DNA of 64,000 nucleotides from Providencia vermicola (GCF_020381325.1 NZ_JAGSPI010000001.1:434001-498000), one strand, 5' to 3'; counted from the first letter of the stretch, positions 16,936 through 24,646 are shown. Made by a program: numbers and translations. Notes: generated by a model from the sequence alone, not told the origin.

Positions 16936-17250
16936 AATAATTTCCCTAAAGTTAAATTTATGTCGATTATCATAGATACAAACGAATATTCAATGGGAAA
17001 AAATCTGTAAATTAAATAGACAATAAAGTTGGATAACCAATGTTGAAAATCTTAGAAAATAATAAAAATACGAATTAGTCATTAAAGGATTTTAATTTAA
17101 ATAATTTAATGAAGCTAAAATATGTAAATATAGATTTTTATTCTGAATTTTAATATGGATATTTTTTTGAGTCTATGAGAAAAAAGAGGAATAGCAAGAT
17201 ACTATCTTGATTTTTTTTATTTAAAGATAGTATCTTCACTCGTTTTTATA
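16936..17250. other. AT-rich intergenic region with a double palindrome
   Basis: This stretch is highly AT-rich. At 17196-17208 (AAGATACTATCTT) and 17224-17236 (AAGATAGTATCTT) lie two 13-base arms that are complementary to each other and each nearly self-palindromic. It lies just past the racemase stop and may end that transcript. Nothing else is recognisable. Confidence 0.5.
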
Positions 17251-17946
17251 TTAAATGGATAATGCAATTTCGACAGTTTTCTCTGCATGAATAGCCGTGG
17301 TATCAAAAACTTTTACTGTTGTATCATTGGAGCCTACCAGTAATGTAATTTCAGTACATCCTAAAATGATACCTTCTGCGCCTTGTTGGACAAGAGATGA
17401 CATAATTCGTTGATATTCTTTTTTAGATGATGGGAGAACTTTTCCTAGACACAACTCATTATAAATAATGTCATGGACAATCTTTCTATCCTCACTATTA
17501 GGTGTTAGTACATCCAATCCATATTGTTTGGCTAATCTATCCTTGTAAAAAGATTGCTCCATGGTAAACGCTGTACCTAATAAACCAATTTTCTTTAATC
17601 CCTCTTGAACAATACGTTCACCAGTGGCATCGGCGATATGTAATAATGGAAGGTGTGCATGAGATTCAATCTCATTAGCTACCTTATGCATTGTATTGGT
17701 ACATAATACAAGGAAGTCTGCACCAGCAAGTTTTAAGCGTTTTCCTGCATCCACTAAGCACTGAGCAGCAAGATCCCATTGACCATGGGTTTGATAGTGC
17801 TCAATTTCAGCAAAATCAACGCTATATAGTACAATTTTAGCAGAATGTAAACCGCCCAAATTTTGCTTGATTGATTCATTTATTTGTTGGTAATAAAGTA
17901 ATGTGGACTCCCAACTCATTCCACCAATTAAGCCGATTGTTTTCAT
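17251..17946 (-). CDS. Aspartate/glutamate racemase family protein (YgeA-like)
   Basis: I start it at ATG 17946, giving MKTIGLIGGMSWEST and 231 residues; the frame extends 27 codons further but that part is poor in conserved sequence. The two catalytic cysteines of the Asp/Glu racemase family are present: Cys82 in LVLCTNTMHK and Cys197 in GIILGCTEI. The GGMSWEST motif is typical of broad-specificity amino acid racemases like E. coli YgeA. It probably makes D-amino acids; the true substrate is not known. It stands alone. Confidence 0.88.
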   Translation of the reverse strand: MKTIGLIGGMSWESTLLYYQQINESIKQNLGGLHSAKIVLYSVDFAEIEHYQTHGQWDLAAQCLVDAGKRLKLAGADFLVLCTNTMHKVANEIESHAHLPLLHIADATGERIVQEGLKKIGLLGTAFTMEQSFYKDRLAKQYGLDVLTPNSEDRKIVHDIIYNELCLGKVLPSSKKEYQRIMSSLVQQGAEGIILGCTEITLLVGSNDTTVKVFDTTAIHAEKTVEIALSI

Positions 17947-18251
17947 TTGAAGACTCCGAATAAATGATTTAGCTAAAGCACTCACTATACTGATAATTTT
18001 TATACATGCACAATACAAGAACATCAATGAGTGAAGAAATATTGGGGTTATAAAGATGTAATTTATTAGTTGGTTTTACTTCAAAGTTTAGCTTAAGTTG
18101 TATTTGGCTATAGTTTTAGCATTAACAAATATGTGGTTATTAATGTATGTAAAAGTAAGCATATTTATTTAAGGGATGGTAAAAATATTATTTACGTTTT
18201 AATGATGGATTTTAGCTGATATAAGGTTATTATCATGAATGAATATACGTT

Positions 18252-18692
18252 ATGTCTACACTTAATGGCGACAATAAAATGAATTTTTTTAAAGCGGTCA
18301 TTGCAATACTTATTTTTGGCGCTGCATTTTTACTCGGTACATTGTACATGAAGCCCACACAGCTAAGTTTAGTTGAACAAGTAAAAAAAAATGTAAATGA
18401 TGTTCTTGCTTATCCACAAGCTGCAAAATTCAAAAATATTGAATACCATTTTTCGCGCTACACTGAGGATAACGGTAAGGTGGGCTATGTTTGTGGGGAA
18501 GTGTTTCGCTACAAAAATGATAAACCAGACGGATATAAGCGGTTCATTGTAAAAGCATACACTCATGATGACGATTCACGAATGGATATCTCTATTCCCT
18601 TTGTTGAAGGTGGTCATGAAATTTTATTACCAGAACAAGTCAATCGGATTTGGAACGAAAAGTGTTCTAGTCCTGCATCTCCTTTAACGTAA
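18252..18692 (+). CDS. Membrane-anchored protein of unknown function
   Basis: The frame has 146 residues from ATG 18252; the second in-frame ATG (18279, starting MNFFKAV) may be the real start. A single N-terminal membrane helix (VIAILIFGAAFLLGTLY) is followed by a soluble, probably periplasmic domain with two cysteines (GYVCGEVF and EKCSSP). The segment YPQAAKFKN followed by a VCGEV strand is a pattern seen in small secreted orphans. A weak hairpin ends the unit at about 18697-18727. No function can be assigned. Confidence 0.7.
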   Translation: MSTLNGDNKMNFFKAVIAILIFGAAFLLGTLYMKPTQLSLVEQVKKNVNDVLAYPQAAKFKNIEYHFSRYTEDNGKVGYVCGEVFRYKNDKPDGYKRFIVKAYTHDDDSRMDISIPFVEGGHEILLPEQVNRIWNEKCSSPASPLT

Positions 18693-19069
18693 TTAAAAGC
18701 GTGCCAAAATGTTGGTTAGCATGCTTGCTTAATTTTATTTTTCTACAATATTGGGAGCGATGCATTTAAAACGATAGGGCTCAATTGGTGTCAATAACAG
18801 ACGCTGCATAGATAAACAGAGAATAATATCTACCGAGGTAAATTTTTTACCACGGATATATTTATACTGTTCTTGTTTGATTTTTGTTTCGAAGTGAAAT
18901 TAATAAGTTTAATTACATTAAATAACATTGGATTGCTGCTATACTAGTTAGGTTACATTTTGTTTTATATTTGATGTAAAACAAAAAATACCCTTGTGGT
19001 CAACGATGACTATATTTTTTATATTCATTAAATTAATGAATTTAAATTGACTAGTATAAGGAGTCGATA
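18693..19069. other. Intergenic region with hairpins before a small ORF
   Basis: It holds a terminator-like stem (AAGCGTGC with GCATGCTT, about 18697-18727), a -10-like TATACT at 18940-18945, and a perfect ten-base inverted repeat TTTTGTTTTA/TAAAACAAAA at 18958-18986. The repeat would lie at the very 5' end of a transcript leading to the gene at 19070, so it could be an RNA leader structure. Confidence 0.45.
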
Positions 19070-19258
19070 ATGGTTAGTAATAACAGTGCACGTCGCTTAT
19101 TAGGAATGCCTTATAAACAAAGTCGTTCTAAAAAAAATATTCGCGTATCAATAGGTTCAAAAGAGAATAAAACTGTTGCTATTCAAAACAATAAAGCAAC
19201 GGAAAAGAAAACATACCATTCAGTAACGGTATTTTACCCTGAGTATGTGGTAAGTTAA
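19070..19258 (+). CDS. Small basic protein of unknown function
   Basis: The protein has 62 residues, with an AAGGAG ribosome-binding site (TATAAGGAGTCGATA) and ATG 19070. It is strongly basic (RSKKNIRVSIGSKENKT) with a hydrophobic, aromatic end (VTVFYPEYVVS). It has no cysteine and no membrane helix. It is preceded by a leader with a hairpin and followed by a strong nine-base stem at 19273-19294. The good ribosome-binding site and flanking structures make it a probable gene. I do not recognise it. Confidence 0.55.
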   Translation: MVSNNSARRLLGMPYKQSRSKKNIRVSIGSKENKTVAIQNNKATEKKTYHSVTVFYPEYVVS

Positions 19259-19272
19259 CTGAGAGTATGTCG

Positions 19273-19294
19273 CCCTCTAGTATTGACTAGAGGG
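19273..19294 (+). terminator. Hairpin after the 62-residue ORF
   Basis: CCCTCTAGT (19273-19281) and ACTAGAGGG (19286-19294) pair perfectly around ATTG. The following TTATAG is only weakly U-rich. Confidence 0.6.
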
Positions 19295-19488
19295 TTATAG
19301 ATGGCTAAATGCTATAAATTTTCCTCCAATATTTATTTTTACCTCCCATCATTACATTCTATTCAAATTTTGTGATCACGATTTTCAATTTAAGTCCCTT
19401 TTATAATAAGTGATAGTCATAAATAATTTTTGACGATAACATGAGTATTCCATTAAAAAATGTAGAATAAAATGTTGGGTACTTTAGA

Positions 19489-20268
19489 ATGAAGTTTCAA
19501 TTTTTGTTTTTGTGTGTATTTTATTTTTTTCTCTCAGGGTGCTCAACTCAGTTCAAATCCGATGAAGAAACTAATCGTTTCAAATTCAGTATTCAACATG
19601 CGAATACAGTACCTATCAAAGATACAGTAGAGCTTTTGTCTGTATCAGATATGTTACCTGGCGATATTCTATTGTCATCCGCTACAGGGTTGAATTCTTG
19701 GGGGATTCGGTTGTTTAGTATCAGTGGTGTAAGCCATGCCTCTATTTATTTAGGGCTTGGGGAAGTTGCTGAGTCGGTTGGTAGTGGTGTTAGAATCATT
19801 ACGTTGCAACAAGCCGTTAAAGATTCAAACAATATGGTGGTATTAAGGCAGGCTGGGTTAACCTCGCTTCATGCGGATAAGCTACGTGAATTTTCAGTAC
19901 ACAACAACGGAAATAAGTATAACTATAAAGGTATTGTGATGATAGCCCCATGGATGATCACTAAGCGGGTATGTGAATTACCTTTAATTGGTGAAACTGT
20001 GCGTAATTTTTGCTTGCGCACATTAGCAAAAGTCCAACTAGGGGATGATATTGACCAAGCGAACGGTTTCTTTTGTTCGCAGTTTGTCCTAGATGCTTAT
20101 AAATATGCAGGCATTCCGTTGTTTGAAGGAAATTCATCATGGATCACCCCTGCGGATATATTGCATATGCGTACAGACGATGTACCAACATTTATGCCAA
20201 CTCAGCGCTTACTATATGTTGGGCACTTAAAGTCATGGAGCTTTAGTAGCGCGATACGAAAGCAATAA
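19489..20268 (+). CDS. YaeF-like lipoprotein, NlpC/P60-type papain fold
   Basis: The protein has 259 residues and a lipoprotein signal (FFLSGC, lipid-anchored Cys18). The body matches E. coli YaeF: GDILLSSATG, SHASIYLG with His83, ESVGSGVRI, a KVQLGDD segment and the catalytic Cys196 in FFCSQFVLDAYKYAG, then WITPADILHMR and YVGHLK. It is a permuted NlpC/P60 (YebB/YaeF/YiiX-type) hydrolase predicted to cleave an amide or ester bond at the envelope; the substrate is not known. It has its own 230-bp upstream region. The RyhB-2 terminator lies just beyond on the other strand. Confidence 0.85.
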   Translation: MKFQFLFLCVFYFFLSGCSTQFKSDEETNRFKFSIQHANTVPIKDTVELLSVSDMLPGDILLSSATGLNSWGIRLFSISGVSHASIYLGLGEVAESVGSGVRIITLQQAVKDSNNMVVLRQAGLTSLHADKLREFSVHNNGNKYNYKGIVMIAPWMITKRVCELPLIGETVRNFCLRTLAKVQLGDDIDQANGFFCSQFVLDAYKYAGIPLFEGNSSWITPADILHMRTDDVPTFMPTQRLLYVGHLKSWSFSSAIRKQ

Positions 20269-20284
20269 CAACATACTGAAGAAT

Positions 20285-20365
20285 AAAAAAAAGGCCAACA
20301 ATCAAGTTGGCCTGCTAAACTGGAAGCAATGTGAGCAATGTCGTTTGTGACAAACCTGAGTGATT
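20285..20365 (-). ncRNA. RyhB small RNA, copy 2
   Basis: Read on the minus strand, 20343-20319 carries the RyhB core (CGACATTGCTCACATTG, then CTTCCAGT), identical to copy 1 at 24 of 25 bases. A terminator follows: AGGCCAAC/GTTGGCCT-type stem at 20292-20313 with eight U residues. A -10 (AATACT) lies at 20377-20372, and a Fur-like box at 20390-20408 overlaps the -35. Outside the core it differs from copy 1, including the whole terminator stem. This resembles the paired RyhB-1/RyhB-2 of Salmonella and Yersinia. Expected role: iron-sparing repression with its own expression pattern. Confidence 0.92.
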
Positions 20366-20389
20366 TACTCAAGTATTCACGAGGTAAAA

Positions 20390-20408
20390 GATAACCATTC
20401 TCATTTAA
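20390..20408 (-). promoter_or_regulatory. Fur-like box of the second RyhB gene
   Basis: GATAACCATTCTCATTTAA matches the Fur consensus at 12 of 19 positions by eye, weaker than at copy 1, and overlaps the -35 of the minus-strand promoter. The weaker match could set a different iron threshold. Confidence 0.65.
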
Positions 20409-20598
20409 TAAATCAACCCCTTTTTTTGTATTGCTACTCAGTTTTTTTCATGACGGAATTGCCTTTTATTTCAAATAAAACAAAGTATTGTGTTTTTATC
20501 TGCTATGTTCTTGAGTTTTTCGACAAAAAAATTTTTAAAAAAAATCATAATAATGAGATGATTTCCGACTCGATAAATCACTTAAGAGCGAAATTAAG

Positions 20599-21522
20599 AT
20601 GGGTAGATTAAAGATTGGAGTCGTCGGCCTAGGGGGAATTGCGCAAAAAGCCTATTTGCCTATTTTAACTAAAGAAGATAATTGGCATTTAGTTGGCGCA
20701 TTCTCGCCAAATCAGGCAAAAGCTAAATTAGTCTGTGATAGCTATCGGCTCCCCTTATTTAGCTCCATCGATGCTTTGGCAGCTCAATGTGATGCTGTTT
20801 TTGTTCACAGCGCAACTGCGAGCCATTTTGAGGTGATACAACGCTTGTTGCGGGCGAATGTGCATGTGTATGTAGATAAACCATTGACTGAACAGATTGC
20901 ACAATCTGAACAATTGATTGAATTAGCACACCAACAACAAAAAACCTTAATGGTGGGGTTTAATCGCCGATTTTCTCCTTTTTATGTCGCGTTAAAACAA
21001 AATACGCAACAGTTTTCTTCTATTCGTATGGATAAGCACCGCATCAATAGCATTGGGCCTAAAAGTACGGCTTATACGTTGTACGATGATTATTTACATG
21101 TGGTTGACACAGTGCTTTGGTTAGGCGGTTTTGAGGCTGTTTTAAAAAGTGGCAATATTCAACAAACTCGTAATGGTGAATTATTCTATGCAGAACATCA
21201 CTTACAGGTGGGTCATTGCTGGCTAACGACTTCGATGCACCGTAAAGCAGGTAGCCAACAAGAACAGGTTACGGCTGTCGCTGAAGAAGTGCTTCATCAA
21301 ATTACCAATATGAACCATTGGCGTTGTGAAACCGCGTCAGGGATCTGTGAGAAACAACCCGACAACTGGGATTCTATTTTGGTGCAACGTGGTTTTGATG
21401 GCGTTGCTCGGCATTTTATCGATTCAGTCGCAAACCAGACGCAACCCATAATCAGTGCTGAGCAGGGAATTATTGCGCAAAGAATGGTTGAATCTATGCT
21501 GTTACAGCTACAAAATGACTGA
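20599..21522 (+). CDS. yceM: YceM (MviM), Gfo/Idh/MocA-family oxidoreductase
   Basis: The protein has 307 residues (E. coli 307). The Rossmann motif GVVGLGGIAQKAYLP opens the NAD(P) domain; DKPLTE and GFNRRFSP are conserved markers of the Gfo/Idh/MocA family and specifically of YceM, with MDKHR and DDYLHVVDT further on. The reaction is unknown; E. coli mviM lies near the mviN/murJ locus, which is not present here. The ribosome-binding site before ATG 20599 is poor (AAATTAAG). A VOC-family gene follows after 85 bp. Confidence 0.92.
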   Translation: MGRLKIGVVGLGGIAQKAYLPILTKEDNWHLVGAFSPNQAKAKLVCDSYRLPLFSSIDALAAQCDAVFVHSATASHFEVIQRLLRANVHVYVDKPLTEQIAQSEQLIELAHQQQKTLMVGFNRRFSPFYVALKQNTQQFSSIRMDKHRINSIGPKSTAYTLYDDYLHVVDTVLWLGGFEAVLKSGNIQQTRNGELFYAEHHLQVGHCWLTTSMHRKAGSQQEQVTAVAEEVLHQITNMNHWRCETASGICEKQPDNWDSILVQRGFDGVARHFIDSVANQTQPIISAEQGIIAQRMVESMLLQLQND

Positions 21523-21607
21523 ATCAAATAAAGTGGCGAGCGCTAAAGGCGGGTGTTTTGTTTGCTATGTTTAATAAGCTCGGATGATACATTATTGAGG
21601 TCACACC

Positions 21608-22045
21608 ATGTTAGATTTACACGATAGCTCGGATGTATTGTTTATTGCTGGGTTTGGCCCAGTTGTAGCGGATTTCGAAAAAAGTCAGCATTTTTATTTA
21701 GAGGTTTTAAGGCTGCCATTAAAACCGATAGAAAATGGTAGCGAATATTTGATCTGTGAGCCTGAACATCTTGATGGTGTTAAACATTTTGCACTTTGGC
21801 CTTTAAATCAAGTAGCGCAATCGTGTTTTAATAAAGACCAATGGCCTGCAGATATTCCTATTCCACAAAGTTGGATGGAGTTTGAAGTTTCAGATATTGA
21901 AAAAGTGACTCAGACTTGCCAAGAACAGGGGTATCAATTGTTGGTTAATAACCAAATGGAGCCATGGGGACAAACTGTCACCCGTTTATTAAGCCCAGAA
22001 GGTATGTTAGTAGGTTTAACGGTCACACCATGGTTACGGGAATAG
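21608..22045 (+). CDS. VOC (glyoxalase/bleomycin-resistance) family protein
   Basis: The protein has 145 residues and the beta-alpha-beta-beta-beta layout of the vicinal oxygen chelate fold, in two halves: FGPVVADFEKSQHFYLEVLRLPL, and WMEFEVSDIEKVTQTCQEQGY followed by the GMLVGLT end strand. Metal-ligand positions are not certain by eye. Members include dioxygenases, isomerases and antibiotic-binding proteins, so function is open. GAGGTCACACC precedes ATG 21608. Confidence 0.8.
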   Translation: MLDLHDSSDVLFIAGFGPVVADFEKSQHFYLEVLRLPLKPIENGSEYLICEPEHLDGVKHFALWPLNQVAQSCFNKDQWPADIPIPQSWMEFEVSDIEKVTQTCQEQGYQLLVNNQMEPWGQTVTRLLSPEGMLVGLTVTPWLRE

Positions 22046-22159
22046 TGTTTGAATTTGTCGCCAGAGATCTCATTTATCTTTATGAATAAGAGACATTTAT
22101 AAGTAATTGTTTATAATTTTGTTGTAGAGCTTAATTTTAACATTTATTTAGGAGGGGTT

Positions 22160-22588
22160 ATGTATAAAACGATTCTGGTCCCTATTGATTTAACTGAAGA
22201 CGAATTAACCAGTAAAGCGGTTCGCCATGCGGTTAATCTAGCAAAACAGTCTGGTGCGAAAATTCACCTAATTCATGTCTTGCCTATTTCCTCTGCAATT
22301 ATTAACGCATACGCGTTAGGTTATATGGAAATAAAAGATCGTGCGACGGTAAAAGCGGAAGAAGACATGAAAATGTTGATGGATTCGATTGATTTACCTC
22401 ATGAAGATGTTAGTTACACTATTACCTTTGGTTCCCCACGTGATGAGGTTATTAATACGGCCAAAGATATTGAAGCTGATATCATTGTGGTTGGTTCTCG
22501 CCGTCCGAATATTACGACTCATCTGTTAGGTTCAACAGCAGCGGGTATTGTCCGCTACGCAGAAACATCCGTACTTGTTGTTCGTTAA
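22160..22588 (+). CDS. Universal stress protein, UspF-like
   Basis: The protein has 142 residues and is a single UspA domain. It begins MYKTILVPIDLTED and ends with the ATP-binding signature GSRRPNITTHLLGSTAAG, then SVLVVR, closely resembling E. coli UspF. The ribosome-binding site AGGAGGGG is very strong. A perfect 13-base stem terminator follows at once. A second UspA gene lies 632 bp beyond it, with a small membrane protein between. Confidence 0.92.
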   Translation: MYKTILVPIDLTEDELTSKAVRHAVNLAKQSGAKIHLIHVLPISSAIINAYALGYMEIKDRATVKAEEDMKMLMDSIDLPHEDVSYTITFGSPRDEVINTAKDIEADIIVVGSRRPNITTHLLGSTAAGIVRYAETSVLVVR

Positions 22589-22596
22589 TGAATAAG

Positions 22597-22628
22597 AAAA
22601 GAGCCTACACTATGTTGTAGGCTCTTTT
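22597..22628 (+). terminator. Terminator of the first usp gene
   Basis: AAAAGAGCCTACA (22597-22609) pairs perfectly with TGTAGGCTCTTTT (22616-22628), ending in a T-run. Confidence 0.93.
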
Positions 22629-22716
22629 TTATTTATATTGATTAAGTTATGGACTTAATTGTGCTTAATTTTATATTTAATCAGTTTAGCTAATAATAAG
22701 GTTTCACTAAGTTTAT

Positions 22717-23052
22717 ATGGAAAAATTTTCGAAAGAATTACTGCGTATTGAGCATTTTGTTTTTAGGGTAATACGCTTTTATTTATTGGCTCTTTTGGTT
22801 TTTTTTCTTGGATTGTTGCCAGGTATTATTGGTTTTTATTTTATTGAAGGGCACTCCATTGTTGAATCGATGCTAAATGCACTATCAATGCTGAGTGGCC
22901 AGGCTATTGAGCCAGCCCCAATAACCCAAGGCGGTCGTTTTTTTATTGCGATTTATGGTTTATTTTTACAAAGCGTTTTTATTATTAGTATTGGGTTGAT
23001 TGTAACTCCGTTTATTCATCGTCTTTTGCATAAATGGCATTTAGAGGAATAA
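22717..23052 (+). CDS. Small two-helix membrane protein resembling an ion-channel pore domain
   Basis: The protein has 111 residues. A basic N-terminus precedes a first membrane helix (FYLLALLVFFLGLLPGIIGFY), then a short amphipathic re-entrant-like segment (MLNALSMLSGQAIEPAPITQGGR) and a second helix (FFIAIYGLFLQSVFIISIGLIV) with a basic tail. That order of helix, pore-loop-like segment, Pro-x-x-x-GGR and helix resembles two-TM potassium channels, but the TVGYGD filter is missing. No ribosome-binding site stands out. It sits between two UspA genes, hinting at a joint stress role. The channel idea is inference. Confidence 0.7.
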   Translation: MEKFSKELLRIEHFVFRVIRFYLLALLVFFLGLLPGIIGFYFIEGHSIVESMLNALSMLSGQAIEPAPITQGGRFFIAIYGLFLQSVFIISIGLIVTPFIHRLLHKWHLEE

Positions 23053-23090
23053 ACTTTTTATAGTAAAAGCAGGGAGCTTCACAGCTTTTT

Positions 23091-23111
23091 AAGTATAGTG
23101 ATACTATACTT
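23091..23111. promoter_or_regulatory. 21-bp perfect palindrome before the second usp gene
   Basis: AAGTATAGT-GAT-ACTATACTT is a perfect nine-base inverted repeat with a three-base centre, embedded in a longer imperfect palindrome (AGCTTTTT to TTTTAAAGGCT). It lies 110 bp before ATG 23221. It could be an operator or, less likely given the U-poor flank, a terminator. Confidence 0.55.
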
Positions 23112-23220
23112 TTAAAGGCTTAATGATAATTATTCACCCGCAATACCGCATAATCAAATCGTGAAAATGAACAACAATACGGTTTGAAAATGGATAAACA
23201 CAATTAATAAGGGGCATCGT

Positions 23221-23658
23221 ATGTATAAAACAATTTTGGTTCCTGTGGACATATCTGAAGATGTTTTAACAGATAATGCATTGAAACATGCGGTCTATTT
23301 GGCGAAAATTTCGAATGCAACAATTCACTTATTTCACTCTGTTCCTGATGTTTCAAGATTCTCGATGAGCTATAGTTATCACTATGATTTATTGTCTTCA
23401 TTTGCAAAAAAAGCGGTGGAACGTTCGGAAGAACAGCTCAAAGAAATTATTGAAAAAATCGATTATCCATCAGATAAAATTACTTATAAGGTGGAGTTTG
23501 GTTCTCCAAGGGACAAAGTTTTAGCGGAAGCTGAAACTATTGATGCTGATTTAATTGTTATTGGCTCTAGAAACCCAAGCATTTCAACACATTTATTAGG
23601 TTCGAATGCATCTGGTATTGTTTCTTATGCGAAAATATCGGTGCTTGTCGTTCGCTAA
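23221..23658 (+). CDS. Universal stress protein, UspF-like paralogue
   Basis: The protein has 145 residues and is one UspA domain. It shares MYKTILVPVDISED and GSRNPSISTHLLGSNASG with the gene at 22160, so the two are probably diverged duplicates. It has the same ATP-binding signature and the same SVLVVR end. GGGGC precedes ATG 23221. A terminator follows at 23663-23692. The promoter region carries the palindrome at 23091-23111. Confidence 0.9.
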   Translation: MYKTILVPVDISEDVLTDNALKHAVYLAKISNATIHLFHSVPDVSRFSMSYSYHYDLLSSFAKKAVERSEEQLKEIIEKIDYPSDKITYKVEFGSPRDKVLAEAETIDADLIVIGSRNPSISTHLLGSNASGIVSYAKISVLVVR

Positions 23659-23662
23659 AATA

Positions 23663-23692
23663 AAAAACAGCCTGATTTCAGGCTGTTTTTTT
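23663..23692. terminator. Terminator between the second usp gene and the 97-residue gene
   Basis: AACAGCCTGA pairs with TCAGGCTGTT, flanked by an A-run and a T-run, so it can serve both convergent genes. Confidence 0.9.
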
Positions 23693-23711
23693 AGAATATA
23701 TGGAAGATGGA

Positions 23712-24005
23712 TTATTTTGTTTTAACCGCTTCTTTGGCTTGCTCAATTGCTTTTAGTGCTTGGCTACAAGCTTGCTCTTGAGCATCATCAGGATAACTAG
23801 CGAGGGCTTTTTTCGCCTCTTCTAACTGAGATTTCATCAGCGCAATTTGCTCTCCCGCATTGGCTTCATCTTTATATTGTTCTTCAGCTTGTTTAACAAG
23901 TTCGTTCATTTCTTTAAAGTAGGTATCACATGTTGCACCTGCATTGGCATTAAAGGCAACAACAGCCATGAATAACCCACATGCAATCGGAAGAGTTTTT
24001 TTCAT
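23712..24005 (-). CDS. Secreted DUF5339-like helical protein
   Basis: I start it at ATG 24005 (MKKTLPIACGLFMAVVAFNANA), which opens a clean signal peptide; the frame runs 23 codons further without one. The precursor has 97 residues. The mature part is helical and charged, with two cysteines (GATCDTYF and QEQACSQAL) framing a coiled region, a pattern I associate with DUF5339. Function is not known; it is expected in the periplasm. The region upstream holds a Fur box at 24164-24182 that could serve this gene or its divergent neighbour. Confidence 0.75.
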   Translation of the reverse strand: MKKTLPIACGLFMAVVAFNANAGATCDTYFKEMNELVKQAEEQYKDEANAGEQIALMKSQLEEAKKALASYPDDAQEQACSQALKAIEQAKEAVKTK

Positions 24006-24163
24006 CGTATTTTCACTTTCAAAAGTCACAATAATATCAGGATAACATTCCATTTTAAAAAACGCATCACTCAACCTTTATTAATGTTTTAAGTCATAAT
24101 AATTTTAGACATATTGAGATTATTCCTGCACAACAAGTTATAGAATAGCATATTTTGCAAAAT

Positions 24164-24182
24164 ACAAATGATAATCATTATT
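24164..24182. promoter_or_regulatory. Fur box between divergent small genes
   Basis: ACAAATGATAATCATTATT matches the Fur consensus at 15 of 19 positions by eye; the core ATGATAATCAT is perfectly symmetric. It lies between the secreted protein gene (start 24005, minus) and the gene starting near 24245 (plus). Confidence 0.82.
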
Positions 24183-24198
24183 GACTAGTCTTAAATGA

Positions 24199-24222
24199 AA
24201 AGTGTACACTCTGGTACACTTT
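24199..24222. promoter_or_regulatory. 24-bp palindromic operator
   Basis: AAAGTGTAC (24199-24207) and GTACACTTT (24214-24222) form a perfect inverted repeat around ACTCTG, a size and shape common for TetR-family operators. A TetR gene lies just downstream (24655-25284). It overlaps the promoter side of the gene at 24245, about 20 bp from the Fur box. Confidence 0.65.
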
Positions 24223-24244
24223 GATGGCGAACAGTGAGATTATT

Positions 24245-24646
24245 ATGCAAAATAAAATTATGGTGGATACAAACAGTTGGCCTGTTTGTATTATGAACGC
24301 TTTTCCATCCACAATGGATGAAACACGTTTATGGCTAGAGGAAATGGACTTATTATTAGCCCGAAGGGCACAGTTTACCTTAGTATATCCGCCGACAGCT
24401 CCAAAAGATAAACCATCTGCAGAGGATATCGAAGGCATGAAATATGTACGTCGTTGGCTAAAGCATGCTAAAGAACCCATGGAACAACATTGTCGTGCGA
24501 TGGTAGTGACATTGCAGCCGGATGGGAGTGATAAAGAAGAAAAAGAACGCCTAGCGCCGATGCTATCTGCATTGTATGGCCCAGAGGTGTTATTGGCGAA
24601 GGATATTTATACAGCGAAAATACAAGCTCAAGCTCTTTTAGCTTAA
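24245..24646 (+). CDS. Small STAS/SpoIIAA-like protein under an iron box
   Basis: The protein has 133 residues from ATG 24245; earlier in-frame TTG/ATG codons at 24221-24226 overlap a palindromic operator and are unlikely. A WPVCIM-N-FPSTMDETRLWLEEMDLLLARRAQFTLVYP pattern, then RRWLKHAKEPMEQHCRAMVV and an end helix, resembles short STAS/SpoIIAA-like domains found singly in many proteobacteria. It has no known reaction. A strong Fur box (24164-24182) and a palindrome (24199-24222) lie directly upstream, so iron and a TetR-type regulator probably control it. It is convergent with the TetR gene, nine bases apart. Confidence 0.7.
   Translation: MQNKIMVDTNSWPVCIMNAFPSTMDETRLWLEEMDLLLARRAQFTLVYPPTAPKDKPSAEDIEGMKYVRRWLKHAKEPMEQHCRAMVVTLQPDGSDKEEKERLAPMLSALYGPEVLLAKDIYTAKIQAQALLA

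Noticed and set aside
19370-19390. CRP-like site TGTGATCACGA before the YaeF-like gene
   Set aside because: The spacing between the half-sites is wrong for the TGTGA-N6-TCACA consensus.
20360-20611. 83-codon plus-strand frame between the YaeF-like gene and yceM
   Set aside because: It covers the promoter and start of the second RyhB RNA, has no ribosome-binding site and reads as AT-rich noise.
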